DNA of 64,000 nt from Liriodendron chinense (GCA_003013855.2 ML058477.1:4278001-4342000), one strand, 5' to 3'; numbered from the stretch's first letter, positions 31,810 to 43,647 are shown. Numbers and translations are program-made. The notes: generated from the letters alone by a model not told the origin.

Positions 31810-32778
31810 CTTGTTGTATTATAAAAGGAGGTGCTCTCTTCTCTCCTAAGGCGATCAAGGACGTGGAAAGCAATGAGTTCAATTCCTAGGAGGCTTCCTA
31901 GCCTCCTACAGCTAGTTTTCTTTCTTTTCTTAGTTTTAGTTCTAGTTTTTCTATGCTTTCTTCTAGTTAACTCTCAGCTAGAGCTAAGAGGTAAATCTTC
32001 TTAGTTTTTAATAATGTTTTGATACATTGATTTTGGTTTATGCTTTAAGTATTAAACAATTCATTATAATTTGAATAAAGTTGATAGTTGTAAATGATTT
32101 TGGAAGTTTGTGTGCCAAGTACATGAGTTCTTGTTGGATTTCTGAGATTAATTAGATTGGCTTATGGGTTATTGATTGATGGGGGCATTTGAATTTAGTT
32201 CTCCATGGATCAAAACAGTGGAATCTCTATTAGAACTATGATGGAAAGTTCATGTATCTTGTGTAGAATTTGAGATAGTTGGTGTTGCTTATTGAAGTTG
32301 GTTTAATTAGAGTTCTAATCATTAGTCGTAGTCTAGTGAGAGGATTTGATGAAAGTTATGGTTGTGAATCTCAACTAGATTGGAAAGAGGCTTGGCTTAT
32401 ACAATTGAGTGTGCTAAAGGCCTGAGCTTTATTGAGGGAATCAAATCAGTAAACACCCATCTATTTCAGATTATTTGTGTGCTTTGATTGTTATATCTAC
32501 CGGCTGGATAGAGATAGAAATTCGATTCCAGTTGTGCTTTGAATTGAATCATTGAATTGAGCATGATTAAGACTAGAAGTGGATCCTTGATGTTCTAGTT
32601 TCTCAATTATCAGATTTTTTCTATTTTATATTTGGTTCTTAAAAATTGATTTCATAAACCTTCTTAGATTCTAGTTATTAGAATAGTTCGAATTGTTTAC
32701 CTTTTTCCCTGTGGATCGACCTCAATCTTACTGAGAATTATTACTACATTACAACCTTGCACTTGAGGCTAGTGAACA
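31810..32778 (+). mobile_element. J: Athila-type solo LTR, right part
   Basis: Begins just before J's TATA box (TATAAAAGGAG, 31820-31827), then the R/U5 region (CTCTCAGCTAGAGCTAAGAGG), ending CTTGAGGCTAGTGAACA. The end matches the LTRs of G and F. Confidence 0.88.
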
Positions 32779-32805
32779 ATGTGTATATGATGTCTGCTGA
32801 ACTTC
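32779..32805 (-). pseudogene. pol: Small piece of L protease right of J
   Basis: After the TSD ATGTG the minus-strand frame reads SSADIIY, the part of Tat protease right after the catalytic Asp. It joins the frame left of J. The homology stops before the catalytic Asp, at about 32805. Confidence 0.7.
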
Positions 32806-32905
32806 TTAGTGTATGTGCTGTTTTATTATAGATGGTGTCTCCATCTATAGATGGTGTCTCCATTAGCTTAAGTTTACTTCTTAAGTAGTATGTATTGTTT
32901 TATTA
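32806..32905. other. Patchwork junction with copied filler DNA
   Basis: TTCTTAGTGTATGTGCTG-TTTTATTATAG is followed by ATGGTGTCTCC twice, then ATTAGCTTAAGTTTACT. TTCTTAAGTAGTATGTATTG-TTTTATTATAG then comes as a near copy of the first piece. The ATTAGCTTAAGTTTACT piece also stands at 23105-23131 in the L protease. It looks like templated repair of a break. Confidence 0.6.
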
Positions 32906-33660
32906 TAGGAGAATCAATTGCCCATTTGAGCATTCCTATGTGACTAGTCATAGATTTAGTGTGAGTTTGGTGGCATATGAATCCTCAAATTTTTCCTGTT
33001 TTTACAGTTCATGTCATGATAGCTTGTAATATTTTCATTTTACCGATTTAAATGCAGATGCCTTTTTGTGCTTCATCTCTAAATTTCTCGTTGAATATGT
33101 TTCTTTCATTTACTTTCATTGTAAAATACTCTCACTTTCTATGGATATTTTATAATTAAAATTAAATGGAAGATAAACATATCTAGCGAGATAAAGGGAG
33201 ATGTTGCCAAAATTTTAGTGTATGTATTTAAATGGGTAAATGAAAGCATCACAAGCTATCTAGATTTGAATGAGTGTCTGATTTAGTAGTCAGTTCAGTT
33301 GGAGTTGTACGAATATTCTAAGTTTATGCATTCCTTAAGAGATGTATCGATTGTACATACAGTCTTTTTTTATGATTTAAGTAGTTTCTTTTGTGTCTAT
33401 CTTGTATCAAATATGATAAATATGTGTATCAATGTATAGATGATGTCTTCAACGCTTACGATTCCACGAAAAGAGTGGATGAAGGAACCACTGTTGTCGG
33501 CAAAGTATCTCAAAGATGTTTTAGAATTCATAACGTACTTGAGATAAAATAATCATAGATTAGGAGGCGATGGCTACTATTTTTATCCCTGTGTTAATTG
33601 TAAGAATTTTCAGGAGGGAGGAAATAATTAGATTTAATTTCTACTCATTTAATTTATGAA
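32906..33660 (+). mobile_element. Fragment of a CACTA-type (En/Spm) transposon
   Basis: AT-rich, with a remnant of a transposase-associated domain at 33443-33631. Neither terminal inverted repeat is visible. The rest looks like intron or spacer. Borders with L (left) and K (right) are approximate. Confidence 0.45.
33443..33631 (+). pseudogene. Transposase-associated (PF13963-like) domain remnant
   Basis: The frame from ATG 33443 reads IPRKEWMKEPLLSAKYLKD, then VLEFITYLR, a TAA stop, and GGDGYYFYPCVNCKNF. It fits the N-terminal domain that accompanies CACTA transposases: a tryptophan-rich start, a hydrophobic EF box and a closing CPC..C-like cysteine cluster. It is too short and broken to be made. 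The similarity is judged from the pattern, without a search. Confidence 0.5.
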
Positions 33661-34740
33661 ATCTTAAACTCCCTAAACATAATAAGTGTTATATAGAATT
33701 CCTGCTGATTGATTGATAAATAGAAGAATTTCAACAGATTCAGCCTAGTGTGCATACTGAATGTTCATCTCATGAATTTTCAAGATTATCTTCTTCATAG
33801 ACCAACTAAACTATGGATCTAAAAGTGTATAGATCAACAATAAGCCTATGACAGGAATTTGCCTTACCGTCCTTCCGGCGGCTTTCACACTACATCCCAT
33901 TTCTGACTTTGGTTACGGGTAGACCATCCCCCGATTGGTAATAGGTAGCCCTTTTCGAAATTTTCCACCATATTCTCGATCATTCCCATATTTTCATCAT
34001 TCCTTTCCTTTTATACATATTAGATATGATTTTTAGAAATCCATATCTTTCATTCTTTTCCCATGGACAAGGGCTGGATAAAGTACCCCGGATTAGTTCC
34101 TCAACACCTTAAATCTAAGCCTAACCAATCCACAAATCCACATAATCCTTTCAAACCATGAGAATCGTGTAACGTGAACTAGGTGCACAAGTGTTCAAAC
34201 ATTCTATCAATCACATCAATAGGGGAATTCAAATAGAAAACTACTATGCTATAAGTGCTTTAAGAGTTTCAAAATCATATCAATTTGTTTCTCATCCTTT
34301 TATACTTATGACATCCCAAGTGCATAGAAAGAAAGTTTTCCAAAAGAGTTTGAATTTTCAAAAAAAATCAAAAAATTTCTACCAAACAAGAAAAATGTCA
34401 CAAATTGTTAGATTCATCTAAGAATCTCACCCCCAACCAAAACTTTACATTGTCCTCAATGTAAGAAAATATGCAATGAATGCAACACATGATAGCAATG
34501 ATAAAATAAAGGGAAGTGAGAAAAAGAGATATCACTTGAGAAATACATTGCATGGAAAAATTTGCTTTTGGAGATGGGGTACTTCACAACTAAATCAACT
34601 AATCAAAGCAATTCCTAATGGGATCTCATTCTAGGAAAGCGATTAAAATTTAAACCATCCTCCGTTAGACTAGGAGGTTAATCCCAACAACTCATCCAAA
34701 AGCATAAAACCGAGCAGAATCATTGATGGATTAAAAGGTT
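33661..34740 (-). other. 3' untranslated region of K
   Basis: Contains the conserved block (33836-33955, reversed) and the GAGGACAATG plus G-run motif (34430-34460, reversed). CTCCTAGTCTAACGGAGG near 34660 matches F and G (CTCCTAGTCTGATGGAG). The 34191 frame is accidental. Confidence 0.7.
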
Positions 34741-35860
34741 TCACAGTAAAATCATCCAATATCCTGCTTTACAATGTACATGTGTGTGAATGATCATGAT
34801 AAACCACTGAAAATCCCAAAAAAGAATTTCAGCGGGTTCTTTAATGTTTTCACCACATGTATAAGAAGAGACATCATCATATAAATCAGAAAAAATATGT
34901 CTCCATTTAGATTTTCCTGGGCATTGATATTGCAAGTATGGGTCTTCCCAGGATTGGTAAAGTTCGGTATGCATCATCCATAAAGGTGTGGAAATATGAA
35001 TTGATTTCTCAGTACAACAAAGTGTTGTTTCCACATCCTCCTCTTGGCTAAGTCATATACCCATACCGACTCTAAAAGTTCAACTACATCCCCTATCAAA
35101 TCAACATTCTTATCAAGGGAGTAGGTCACGTCTTCTTCTAAGTGACCTGAGTAAAGAGGTGGGAGGGACTCATCTTCCACAATTGAATTAATCATGTTTA
35201 TTTCATAGACCTCCTCATCTTCATCCTCTTGTTGGTTGTCAATATTAAAAGCATTTAACTCAATCGGCATATTGCTAAAAGACATTTGGACAACTCCACT
35301 CCTACAATTGATGATTACATTTGAAGTAGCTAAGAATGGGTGGCCAAGTTTGACAGGGATTTAAGTGCCAATATTTACCATGGGTCATGTGTCCAAGACA
35401 ATAAAGTCTACTAGATAGTAGACCTTGTCAACTTGGATAAGGACATCCTTAATCACTCCTCTTGGTATACGAATCGATCGATCAGCAAGTTATAACGTGT
35501 TTTTAGTGGGTTTTAATTCACCTAAACCTAATTGTTCGTAAACCGAGAAAGGGATTAAGTTTACACTTGCCCTTAGATCAAGTAAAGCATGCTTCACCCG
35601 GTGGTCTCCGATATACATGATATTGTTGGACTACCAGGATCCTTATATTTTTTGGGCATCCCATAATTTATAATGACACTCACATTCTCTGTCAAGAATG
35701 CCTTCTTTTGCACATGTCTTTTTCTTTTTACCATACAAAGGTCTTTTAAAAATTTAGCATATGAAGGTATTTGTTTAATAGCATCCAACAGTGGCATGTT
35801 GATCTTGACTTACTTAAAAACCTCTAAATTTTTTTGATATTTATCTTGAGGTTTGGTTGA
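34741..35860 (-). pseudogene. pro: Protease region of K (broken)
   Basis: Frames 35594-35797 (LLDAIKQIPSYAKFLKDLC), 34974-35285 and 34741-35034 give the order seen in G. The active site near 35575-35600 reads DLRAS, with Arg instead of the Gly of DLGAS, so the enzyme should be inactive. The end EPAEILFWDFQW and KAGYWMILL matches the end of G's frame. Stops and shifts lie between the pieces. Confidence 0.8.
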
Positions 35861-35862
35861 AA

Positions 35863-37511
35863 TCAAGCGTTGAGGGAATGGAGCAACGGGCCTATACTCT
35901 TTCGATAACTCTTTTTCATGCATGGCGGTGCTAGTTCATCATCCTCTTTGGAAGATACCGGATCATTAGGCGTTGAGGCCTTCATCGGGTTAGATTTTTC
36001 AATAATTTTACCACTTCTAAGAGTGGTGATAGACTTAACATGTTCCATGTGTTGGCTAGAGGAACTAGGCACACTTATTTTGCATTATGATTTCAGATTA
36101 GGTAGGGGTTGGACTGGAAGAGTCCCTTCCCTTGCGTTTAAGCAAGCCTTGATTTCCTCCACCGAATTTTTAAGCTCAAGCATTATTGTATGGTTCAATT
36201 GGTTTATTTGAGCTTGGCCTTTCATGAACGCGGTCAATGTATCCTCTATAGGCATTTGAGGTGGGGCCATAGAAAATTGCATTGGGGCCCCCTTTTGAGG
36301 ATTACTTTGGTTGGCCGTGGGTCCATTCGCCCAATTGAAGTTAGGATTTTTTCTCCAACTAGAATTGTACGTGTTTGGTTTTGGAGTACTAAAAGGTCGT
36401 TGATAACTATTCAAAGCATTCGATTGTTCGTATAAAAGTTCTTAAAACGCATGAATTGTTGGACAATCCCCCGTTTGATATACATTCGAAGCACAAATAA
36501 TGCAAACAGTTTCAACAACCCCCCTTTGTTGGGTTGTGTCCACTTTCCTTATTTCCATCGCCTTGACCTTTCGTGTGAGATTAGCCACTTTAGAACTTAG
36601 ATCATCTTCTTCATTCAAAATGTAAATTCCTCCCTTTTCCTTAGCTTGGGATTGTTTTGAACTTGTCGGCTTAGTTGTATCCCATGATTGTGTGTTTTCA
36701 GCCAACATGTCAAAATAGTCCCAAGCTTCCTCTGTTTCCTTGTTCATGAACTCCTCATTGCACATCATCTCTACAAATTGGTGCATGGTTGAGTTTAGTC
36801 CATCATACAAGAAACTAATCACCTCCACCGTTCGTAGCCATGATGTGGGCATGCATTTAATAGCTCATTATACCTTTGTTAACATTAGAAAAAGGTTTCA
36901 TCTTCTTTTTGGGCAAAGTTCATTATGGCCCTTCTCAGCGCATTGGTTCGATGAGCCGGAAAGATTTTTTTAAGAAACTCTTGAGTCATCTCAGCCCATG
37001 TCCTAATAGACCTTGGCCTTAAGGAATGTAGCCTAGATTTGGCCTTCTCTTTCAAGGAAAAAGGGAACAATTTGAGTTTTATGGTATCCTTGGTTACATT
37101 ATCATAGTTTATTGTGGCAATAACCTCTTCGAACTCCTTAATGTGTAGATAAGAACTTTCAGAGTCGAGTTCATGGAATTTGGGAAGAAGTTGGATCAAC
37201 TCCGGTTTAAAATCAATATTTCCCATATTGTGAGGGAAAATTATGCAAGAGGGGGTACTCGTCTTAGCAGGTTGTAAATAGTCACGTAAAGTCCTAGGTT
37301 GAGGTGCATCCCCCACTTCATTCTCATCCAATTCAGTAAAATTTTGGGCTTGATTTTGATTAGCCGCTTGATTGGGTTGATTTTCAGCCATCTCTCTAGC
37401 AATTTCAGGAAGATTTTGACGTTTTCTAGCACGAGGCTCTCTATCAATCCCTTCAACAATTACTCCGTCACTTAACAATCTTCGAGTGTGATCACGAACC
37501 CACTTGGGCAT
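35863..37511 (-). pseudogene. gag: Gag of K (broken)
   Basis: 36885-37511 starts MPKWVRDHTRRLLSDG and holds the first half of the gag domain (LHSLRPRSIRTWAEM, FLKKIFPAHRTNALRRAIM). 36442-36852 continues with FLYDGLNSTMHQFVEMMC and a knuckle CIICASNVYQTGDC in which His is Tyr, so zinc binding is doubtful. 36085-36414 and 35863-36072 give the tail (SITTLRSGK). At least three frame breaks. Confidence 0.85.
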
Positions 37512-37768
37512 GAACCACTCAACACAATCCTAAAATCTAATTCTACTTCTGAAAATAAAAATCTAAAACTATCTATAGCAAGAGGGGTTAGAAGGATAGA
37601 ACCTAAATTGTAAATCTATGTTAGAATCCTGCAAAATCAAAACAAAATAAGTTAGTATTCTGATATTAGAAGAAAACCTATCCTAAAAAGCAAAGCAAAT
37701 CATAAACCTATCTTAACACAATCTTAACTAAAAGCTATCTTAGAAAATTTTGAAAACACTGTATCATA

Positions 37769-37785
37769 TCCCCGGCAGCGGTGCC
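37769..37785 (-). other. PBS of K
   Basis: TGGCACCGCTGCCGGGGAT on the minus strand, seven bases from the LTR; the same type as in G with two changes. Confidence 0.82.
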
Positions 37786-37792
37786 AAAAACT

Positions 37793-38764
37793 TGTTCGCT
37801 TCCCCAAGTGTAGGGCTGCGATGTAGTAATAATTCAGAAAGACCGAGTATCGTCCCACAGAGATTTATGTGTAGGTATTCTCAGAATTTACCTAAAACAT
37901 CCTATAATCGAGATCCTATTAAGAGCTAAATCTGAAAAATAGTGATTTAAAGTAAAACAGTGATTTATAAGAGATAATATCAATCTAAAAAGGCACTAGA
38001 GCGTCAAGGATCCACTTTTGATAAGTTTCAATGCATCAACACAACTAGGTCTCTCACAATGCAATCAGAATCGAATTTATATCTCTATTCGATCGAAATA
38101 TGGAGTAGTTCAATCAACACTTATTTAAAACAGTTGCTTATTCATTGATTCAATTCCCACAACAATACTCAGGCCTTGGGCATACTCAATTGTATAGGCC
38201 AAGCCTCTTTCCAATCTACTTAAGATTCAGAACCATAGCTTTCATCAAATCCTACCACTAGACTTGATTATAACCAATTATTAGAACTCTAATTAAATCA
38301 AAATCAATCAGCAAATAGCTATCTCAAATTATAACAAAAGATAAGACCTTTAGTTGAATGAATTCCCACATGAAGATCATGCCATTGTACACAAGGTAAT
38401 CAAAGGGTCTACCATGCCTGGAGTCGATGATAGATCAATGAACGACACAAGCATAAACAATGCCCAAAAGACAAGCTACTAAGTTTAGAATCACTAAGAA
38501 TCACATGAGCCCGGAGTCATCAAGAGATCAAAGTAAAACTAAACTAGTACTTGATTTAAACTCATATTAAACTAAATCCTTCAATTAAAACATGAAAATG
38601 AAACCTAAGATGCATCAATCCATCAAAAACCAATTAAAAGCTTCACCTCTTAGCCCTAGCTAAGAGGTTTTAGTTCATTTCTAACATCCTTGAACTAGAA
38701 GCCTAAAAAAAACATAAAAACAACTAAAAATATAAGAAAAACTAGAAAACCTTGAAGTAGAATT
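37793..38764 (-). repeat. 5' LTR of K, inner part
   Basis: On the minus strand it ends CTACACTTGGGGAAGCGAACA, like F. It is cut at 38765 by D2. The promoter half with any palindromes is not in the window. Confidence 0.8.
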
Positions 38765-39615
38765 TGTAACGACCCGAGATTTTTTATTCTCGTGTATAAC
38801 ACGACGGTCGAATTCCCAAGTAAATCATGGACTAATTGATTTGTTAAATAATGAAATATAACATTCAAGCACAATGGCAGAAATAAATGTTCATCTTATT
38901 CTATTAAAATTACTACTTCATCATCAATGTTTAAATAAGGGAACCAACCAATATTCATACTAATAAACCAAAATATCAAACCATGTCCTATCCGGAAAAC
39001 TTATTACAATTTTCATAAGTGTTACCACTAATCAAAAGAAATGTCTAATAAATAAAAATATCAACTAAATTCCTTCAACATCTTCACCCGCCATGTGATC
39101 GTACGAACCATCGAACTCTTCACTTTGAAAGTCGGGTTCGATACCTGGATCTTCACCTGCATCATCTAAATTACGATTGGGATAATGTTAAACACTATCA
39201 TAGTGGGGAATATTCCCTCCAAGACAATCAGGAATAATAATATACAAAACTCAGAGTAACGCAACAAAATAATATCTTTATTCAAACAAAACAATCAAGT
39301 AAAAATCTTTGTTAATGCGATGCATGGAATGCATGCTCTGGCTAAGGCACCCTGACTAAACGAATGCAGGAAGCTCAAGTTGAGTCACCCCATACACACC
39401 CGTTAAATGAATGCAGGAAGCCCAAGGTTAAGACACCCCATATACATCCGTCAGTCACTAGTCACCAGAGTGAAATTAACCCAACTAATGGAAGCGGGAA
39501 ACCCCCAATACACTTCCACTAGATAGTGTATGGCAAGAAGTAGAACAAGTTCCTAAAACTTCATCCATGACACCTAGAGGGGCTGACTCACCAAGTCGAG
39601 CCCTAGTGTATGCAG
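38765..39615 (-). mobile_element. D2: long gypsy-type LTR, left end
   Basis: Starts TGTAACGACCCGAG, an LTR end of the kind that ends GGGTCGTTACA on the minus strand. Imperfect direct repeats at 39340-39460 (AATGCAGGAAGCTCAAG / AATGCAGGAAGCCCAAG, CACCCCATACACACCCG) resemble the minisatellite place in D1. It is interrupted by N and E. Confidence 0.55.
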
Positions 39616-41571
39616 TGAAATTGCGTCGGGTAGCCTAACACGACACCCTACGCATACGCGTGCGGAAGCTTGAGGAGCAACTAGAATTATGGCTAAACCT
39701 ATAGGAGGGGGTGATTAGGACCTTTTTCAAAATCTTTTCGCCTACTTACCAGATTTAAAAAATTAAGCTACGTAAGCGATAAACACTTCGGCTTCCAAGC
39801 CTAAGTGGGTCCAATTAATAGACTAGCAAAAGATAAAGCAATTAACAACCTAGTCTAATCAACTCATGTGGACTAGAGAGGATGGATCAAGAAATGCTCA
39901 AGTCAACATGAGGTAGTGAAAGTACATCTTGTGAGTGTGGATGTGCCTATCAAGTGCCTAGCATACATTCCTAACTAAACATTCATAATTAATCAATTAA
40001 ACATAATGCATAAAGAGAAATGTGCTCAAGAATCAATCACAAACACAACGATGTATAGTGGTTCGACTACTTGTCTACTCCACTCCCAGTTCAAGTACTC
40101 AACCCCTTTGAGCACACCGGCATTCACTGGGGAGTTTAAATCTGGTTCCTCCCAACCAAGGTGTTTTAACTCGGATCCACCCAACCGGGAAGTTTACAGG
40201 TTCCTCCCAACCTACACGTTTGCACCCGTGTTGATGGCTCCCCCTTGGAGACTTTGTTTTAGGCCCGACTAACGTGCCAAGGAACGGCTGACGTCCCTAG
40301 ATTTTAGGCCCAACTAATAGGCCAAGGATCGGCTAACGACCCCAGGGCGAGTTTGTCAAACAAACTCTACACTCAACTCCCACAGGGAATTGAGTGGATG
40401 GACTCTTAACAAGACAACCTTACTTGTCGGATTGAGCCCCTTGTTGCGCTGTCTTGGGTTGCTTCTTCTCGCTCTCCCGTGCTTGAATCAGCTCCCCTTG
40501 TGCTCCCCCGATCTTTGACGCCGCCGCTTTGCCAAGGCTTCAGCTCCAAGATCAGCTACCTTGCATGTGATGCTCCATTGGAGATGCCCAAGGTGCTAGG
40601 GAATGGTGAAACCTCTACAAATGGTAGGACATGGGTTTCCTAGAGGAATGCACCTAAATGGACTCCTAGGTAGTGTTTAGACAAAGGATTTAACTATCAT
40701 CAAGGTGTCTAAACCCTAGGAATCAAGAGGGAACAAGTTCATTCTCAAGATGCCATTGAATGGCCCAAGCTTGTGATGAAAACACAAGGAGAATGACTTG
40801 CTTTAAGTTTGGAATAGAGCCTCTAATGATCTCTAGCAATGGTGGCTTCTATCTCCTCAAAATCCCCTCTCTTAGCTCAAAAAACGAATCCCCCTTTTAA
40901 ATAGATTTTCTTCCAACGGTCAAAAAACGGGCAGATTCGTGCATCTCCGATTGATTGGAAAAAGTGTCCGATTGATCGGAGCCCAGTCCGATTGATCAAA
41001 GACAAGTCCGATTGATCGAAAATCTATCTAGAGAAGTCTCTGGAAGAAATTTCGATTGATCGGAACACTGTCCGATTGATCGGAAGGCCCCTTCCGATGG
41101 ATCGGAAGACTGTCCGATTGATCGAAAATATGTCCAGAGAGTTTTCAATATTTTCTGGGACAATTTCCGATTGATCGAAATTTCTGTCCGATCGATCGGA
41201 GTCCTATCGAAAATCCTGTCCGATTGATCGGAGTCCTATCGGAAACTGCTGTTTGAGCCTTTTTAATTGCAGCAGCTTCTACCTCTTTAATTAGTCTAAT
41301 TTATCATGTTTTTCATGGAGTTCTAAGACTAATGATGATGACTAAGGGTATACCTAGGTGGTCCAAGTCATCTAAGAGGTTATGGGTTAGGTTTTGGTCA
41401 AGGCAAGGCACACCAAGGCATCACATTTACCTGATTCTTCTTTCTTGATGCAGCCGGTCCGTCTTGAGTCTTCGGTCTTTGTCTTCATTAAGCTCAACCG
41501 ACACTAGACCCACTGACCTAAGTAATTGACAAACAAGGTGCACTAGTATGCCACAGAAAAGTGCACTAACA
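39616..41571 (-). mobile_element. N: Sirevirus solo LTR with a different palindrome
   Basis: 1956 bp, TGAAATTGCGTC to GTGCACTAACA, flanked by TGCAG (left) and TGCAT (right), a TSD with one change. Ends and inner blocks (CTTCCAAGCCTAAGTGGGTCC, AGTACATCTTGTG, CTTGATGCAGCC) match the reverse complement of A's LTR. The promoter array is of another sequence. No internal region. The first 90 bp at the U5 end also differ from A. Confidence 0.88.
40946..41232. repeat. Palindrome array, eleven units (TCCGATTGATCGGA), LTR N
   Basis: Eleven copies of TCCGATTGATCGGA or close variants, among them one perfect TCCGATCGATCGGA, with spacers of 4-45 bp. The array occupies the place of the GACCGGTC array in A. 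On the minus strand a TATTTAAAAG stretch near 40893-40905 follows it as a weak TATA candidate. Confidence 0.88.
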
Positions 41572-42382
41572 TGCATGAGTTTATTTCCCCTTTTATTAAG
41601 TATTTTACAAACAACCATTTTTAGCAACTCACTGGACACTATGGGGAGTCGCAAGCGACCCAGCATAGGCCAACAGCTCGGGCTTAGTGTCCATGGCACC
41701 AACCCTGGCTCATGAGAATTTGTACACCATTAGTGTCCACTCATTGTCCCGTTTTATGATTTCATCATGTCCCAAGAATCCAAAGTTGTACATCATGGCC
41801 AAATTCATTAAAATACTCATGTAATGTAAATGAGTCCAATTAAACATCATGTATATGTAAGGATCCATTAACAAACAATCACTTCATTCTCTCAGTTAAG
41901 TCAAGATATAATCTTCCATCATTGACACCTCTCACGGGTTCCATCTCTCTACATCAAATAAGTTTACCAACATAGGGACAAAGAGTATACAAAATGAGAT
42001 GTCCATATCATGATCTTATACACATATTTCATATCACAATATGAAAACCATTGTTACTTGTAATACATGGACTAAGAAAATAAGGGCATAGATTTTACAA
42101 AAATAAATAACACAAATACACATGCTTCTTAGTCAAAAATCTAAACAAGGAATCACATCACCATATAATGATATTCATTACAAATCTCACATCAAACTTC
42201 ATGTTATATGGAAAAGCAATTCAAAACAAAATAACTTCACATGCCATAAAAGAAATTTATGATAATAGTGATATTATTAATGAAAGACTTGAAGGAAAAT
42301 ACTCACCTTAAGATGGACTTAAAAAAGGATTGTAGAAGATCCTAGCCGCTAGAAAAAAATATGAGAAAGAGGGGACTCCCTT

Positions 42383-42450
42383 CTTTCTCTCTCCCTCTCT
42401 CTCTCTCTCTCCCTCTTTCTCTTCCTCTTTCTCTCTCTTTCTCTCTCTAA
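42383..42450. repeat. CT-rich microsatellite in D2
   Basis: Runs of CTCTCT, CCCTCT and TTTCTC directly upstream of the TATA site on the plus-strand map. Confidence 0.9.
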
Positions 42451-42486
42451 ATTCGTGGGTAGTGCTCTATATGGCCAAGCGAGACC

Positions 42487-42496
42487 CTATTTATAG
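42487..42496 (-). promoter_or_regulatory. TATA box of LTR D2
   Basis: CTATAAATAGGG on the minus strand, flanked by GC-rich sequence. It gives D2 its orientation. Confidence 0.55.
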
Positions 42497-43647
42497 AGTT
42501 TGGGTCGGATTCTAGGGTATAGAGTAGATAAGAAAGCAATAGATGGACGGTTGTTATTTTAAGATGAGTTTTTAAGATATTTCGGATCACTTTGGGAGGC
42601 ACACACACAACGGATGGAAAAGAGATTTCGAATGAGGGTTATGATGAGTATGGGCCACGAAATAGACGTAGTAGATTTCAGAATGGGGCCCACACACAAA
42701 CGAACGGTCGGTGTGAAACGAATAGGAAAGAGAGAATGGAAATGGAAACTTTTGAATGGGCGATTTATTTGATGATCGGACACCTAGGGTAGGTTTGGAT
42801 GAGTCCAATTAGGAATGTGGGGTCCACAAAACAAATACACATACTCGTTTGGTTGGTCTTTTACGCGGCGAGAGAGTTTAGAGGATGATTCTTTAAAGGA
42901 TTGGAAAGCTTCGTTTTCTATAAGTTTTTCTACGTTGGATAGGTAGGAAGGATACTCAGGATCCTCTAGAAGTTTCCCTAGCTTCCCATGTAAAAAGAAT
43001 TCCTGGATTGGAAGTTCTTGTATAACAAGGGGTGAGTTTGGAGAGATATAGCGGCGAGGACACGCTATGAAATCGAGTAAAACTATGTGGGAGGGGGTTT
43101 TGGATGATGGAGAAGAGGATGAATGGTTTGGATCGATAAAATGGGGCCCACATGGAGGTCAGTGGAGGGGCAGCAGCGGCCAGCGTGTGTCGCTGGGAGA
43201 CGTATACATCTTGGCCTCGTGGGCGCACGGTCAAACGTGGTTTGACCATGCACTAAACAGTGTTAGAACTAGAAAAATTGCTGCTCGTCAGCAGTCTTTT
43301 TTCCTGTGTTTCTTTATTCTGGGGGGAATTTTGAGTATAGAGACATTCACAGACAATCATAAGCAATCACCAAGTTTACACAAGAGAGATATCACAAGGC
43401 AAATTTTATTCAAGAGATTCTGAGATCTTTTACATTCCAGGCTGTGATACTGGTCACGAGCCTTTAATTACATCAACGGCTGATCACCCTTGATTGGAAG
43501 GCAAAAGACTAATCCGTCGGGGATTATGGTCTTGATTTCATGGTCGTATAGACCTTTGTTTTCTTGTTATAGACTGAGCCACATTTCTTAGACAAGCAAG
43601 ATGTCTATGTCCCATTTTCTTTCGGATTGTCCGGGTTGAGAGACTGT

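Larger units (their letters stand above)
33661..38764 (-). mobile_element. K: gag-protease-only Athila-type element, truncated
   Basis: A minus-strand copy of the G-type arrangement: part of the 5' LTR (37793-38764), PBS, gag, protease, 3' region. The 3' LTR and PPT are lost at the border near 33660, and the outer end of the 5' LTR is cut by D2 at 38765. As in G, no RT, RNase H or integrase lies between protease and the 3' region. It has more lesions than G. Confidence 0.87.
41572..43260 (-). mobile_element. D2: long gypsy-type LTR, middle part
   Basis: Non-coding. The pyrimidine tract (42383-42450), then CTATTTATAG at 42487-42496, a good TATA box on the minus strand (CTATAAATAG). Ends near GTCAAACGTGGTTTGACC, comparable with GTCAACGCGTGTTGACC of D1 (7601-7617). 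Frames 42559-43423 overlap on both strands and show no domain. Confidence 0.55.

Noticed and set aside
42559..43423. Host gene candidate in D2
   Set aside because: Frames overlap on both strands and the GC-rich part is matched by D1, so it is LTR sequence.
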